In this document: piece by piece, positions 4,500 through 5,895 of the stretch
Position numbering within the stretch: the first letter of the stretch is position 1
How the letters are laid out: each line of letters begins with the position of its first letter
Source: Candidatus Agrococcus pullicola
GTDB lineage: Bacteria; Actinomycetota; Actinomycetes; Actinomycetales; Microbacteriaceae
Assembly: GCA_019115685.1 (NCBI GenBank)
Contig: DXDC01000177.1
Coordinates: forward strand, 1-5,895
Direction of reading: 5' to 3'
Length of the DNA: 5,895 nucleotides
Notes under the pieces: generated by a model
Database searches by the model: none
The model's input: the letters and a program-made list of their open reading frames with translations, nothing else
Told to the model about the DNA's origin: nothing
Translations under genes and position numbers: made by a program

Positions 4500-5895
4500 A
4501 TGCCCCACATCGACGTCGCCGGAGTGCACTTCACGCTGCCGGACGGCCGACCCCTGCTGCGCGACGTCTCCTTTCGCGTCGGTGAAGGGCAGCGCGTCGC
4601 CCTCATCGGCGCCAACGGCGCAGGTAAGACGACGCTGACGAAGATCATCACGGGCGAGTTAACGCCGGATGACGGCGCTGTCGCCAGGGACGGAAATTTG
4701 GGCGTCATGCCCCAGTTCATCGTCGGCGGAACGGTGCACGAACTGCTGCTCGGGGTGGCTCCTCCGCGCATCCGGTCTGCAGCGCAGCGCCTTGCGCACG
4801 CGACCGGCCTCATGGAGCAAGAGGGATCGACCGAATCGCAACTGAAATTCGCCGACGCGCTGGCGGCATGGGGTGACGCGGGCGGCTACGATCAAGAAGT
4901 GCTGTGGGACGTCTGTACCGTCGCGGCACTCGGGATGCCCTTCGAACGCTGCCAGGACCGCACGGTCTCCTCCCTCTCGGGCGGCGAGCAGAAGCGTCTT
5001 GCGCTGGAGGCGCTGCTACGCGGACCCGACGAGCTGCTGCTGCTCGATGAGCCCGACAACTTCCTCGACGTGCCCGGCAAACGCTGGCTCGAGGAACGCA
5101 TGATCGAGTCGGACAAGAGCATCCTGTTCATCAGTCACGACCGAGAACTGCTCGCTCGCGCCGCGACAGCGATCGTCACGCTCGAACTGGGTTCGGCCGG
5201 TAACACGGCGTGGACACACAGCGGCGGCTTCGGTACCCACCGTGCTGCCCGCGAGCGCCGGTTCGAACGCCTCGACGAGCAGCGTCGGCGATGGGACGAA
5301 GAGCACACGAAACTGCGTGCGCTCGTGCAGATGTACAAGCAGAAGGCCGCGTACAACTCCGATATGACGTCACGGTATCGAGCGGCGCAGACCAGGCTTG
5401 CGAGGTTCGAGGCAGCCGGCCCTCCCGAAGAGCAACCGCGCGAGCAGCAGTTCGCGATGCGCCTCGAGGGAGGTCGCACCGGCAAACGGGCGCTCGTGTG
5501 CGAGTCGCTGGAGCTGACCGGGCTGATGCAACCCTTCGATCTCGAGGTCTGGTACGGCGACCGAGTCGCGGTGCTCGGATCGAACGGCTCCGGCAAGTCG
5601 CACTTCCTCAGGCTCCTGGCGGGAGGGGGTACGCATCCCGAGATCGAGCACGAGCCCGTCGGCGACCTCCCGGTAGAGCCAGTGGAGCACACGGGCACGG
5701 GCCGTCTTGGCGCTCGCGTTCGGCCCGGCTGGTTCGCGCAGACCCACGGCCGCCCTGACCTTACGGGGCGGACGCTGCTCGAGATTCTGCATCGCGGCGA
5801 TGACCACCGTCGCGGGATGCCGAGGGAGGACGCCTCGCGCGCCTTGGCCAGGTACGAGTTGGCTCGTGCTGCAGAGCAGTCGTTCGAAGAGCTCT
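4500..5895 (+). CDS. ABC-F family ATP-binding protein, 3' end missing
   Basis: The frame is open for 465 codons from ATG 4500 to the window edge. The protein starts MPHIDVAGVHFTLPDGRP and has two ABC ATPase domains without membrane segments, the ABC-F plan; such proteins bind the ribosomal E site and act in translation or in antibiotic resistance by target protection. Domain 1 (about 1-245): Walker A GANGAGKTT (37-45), Q-loop Q72, signature LSGGE (159-163), Walker B LLLLDEPDNFLD (179-190) and H-loop H213. The basic linker (about 246-325), with RRRW, YKQKAAYN and SRYRAAQTRL, corresponds to the tRNA-contacting linker of the family. Domain 2 begins near 330 with Walker A GSNGSGKS (360-367) and Q414. 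The last residues, AEQSFEEL, lead straight into the expected second LSGGQ signature, so about 80-130 residues are missing. DEPDNFLD replaces the common DEPTNHLD. Whether it protects from an antibiotic or is a housekeeping factor cannot be told from the sequence. It lies 114 nt after the ATPase but seems to have its own promoter. Confidence 0.95.
   Translation, partial: MPHIDVAGVHFTLPDGRPLLRDVSFRVGEGQRVALIGANGAGKTTLTKIITGELTPDDGAVARDGNLGVMPQFIVGGTVHELLLGVAPPRIRSAAQRLAHATGLMEQEGSTESQLKFADALAAWGDAGGYDQEVLWDVCTVAALGMPFERCQDRTVSSLSGGEQKRLALEALLRGPDELLLLDEPDNFLDVPGKRWLEERMIESDKSILFISHDRELLARAATAIVTLELGSAGNTAWTHSGGFGTHRAARERRFERLDEQRRRWDEEHTKLRALVQMYKQKAAYNSDMTSRYRAAQTRLARFEAAGPPEEQPREQQFAMRLEGGRTGKRALVCESLELTGLMQPFDLEVWYGDRVAVLGSNGSGKSHFLRLLAGGGTHPEIEHEPVGDLPVEPVEHTGTGRLGARVRPGWFAQTHGRPDLTGRTLLEILHRGDDHRRGMPREDASRALARYELARAAEQSFEEL

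Noticed and set aside
4211..4638. Plus-strand frames bridging the ATPase 3' end and the ABC-F 5' end (4211-4585, 4267-4638).
   Set aside because: They are out of frame with both genes, are Arg/Ala-rich, and have no start signal; both flanking genes are well supported.
5135..5807. Antisense frames (5135-5698, 5370-5807) and a plus-strand frame (5210-5758) across the ABC-F gene.
   Set aside because: They overlap the continuous ABC-F frame, which carries Walker A, signature, Walker B and H-loop motifs. The alternative products have no recognisable domains.

Overview
The window looks like chromosomal DNA from a high-GC actinobacterium, probably Microbacteriaceae or a close relative. The signs are GC-ending codons throughout, a GTG start, long open antisense shadow frames, TANNNT-type -10 boxes with weak -35 boxes, apparently leaderless genes, and an ABC-F protein carrying the DEPDNFLD variant I associate with actinobacterial members. 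The family-level placement is inference. I see no tRNA, rRNA, CRISPR array, insertion sequence, integrase or phage gene.

Layout from left to right: (1) The 5' part of a cyclophilin-type peptidyl-prolyl isomerase, minus strand, running off the left edge (1-237). (2) A 134-bp divergent intergenic region. (3) A 183-residue single-pass membrane protein of unknown function, plus strand (372-923). (4) A 138-bp convergent intergenic region holding a conventional 11-bp hairpin terminator and an unusual palindrome with two perfect 26-nt arms around one central base (982-1034). (5) A complete 145-residue Nudix hydrolase, minus strand (1062-1499). (6) A 180-bp divergent promoter region with nested TCGCACCC/GGGTGCGA dyads. 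(7) A complete 901-residue type II (P2-like) cation-translocating P-type ATPase, plus strand (1680-4385). (8) A 114-bp gap with terminator-like hairpins and an operator-like dyad over a promoter. (9) An ABC-F ATPase, plus strand, open from 4500 to the right edge and cut just before its second ABC signature.

The genes do not form one obvious pathway. The isomerase and the membrane protein diverge, as do the Nudix gene and the ATPase, so most genes appear to be separate transcription units. The ATPase and ABC-F gene share a strand, but the ABC-F gene seems to have its own promoter and operator. I found no convincing new multi-gene system. The points most worth a second look are the 53-bp palindrome, the altered ion-binding residues of the P-type ATPase, the dyad cluster between the Nudix and ATPase genes (whose TTCGCACCC word recurs in the palindrome), and the apparently leaderless, operator-controlled ABC-F gene.
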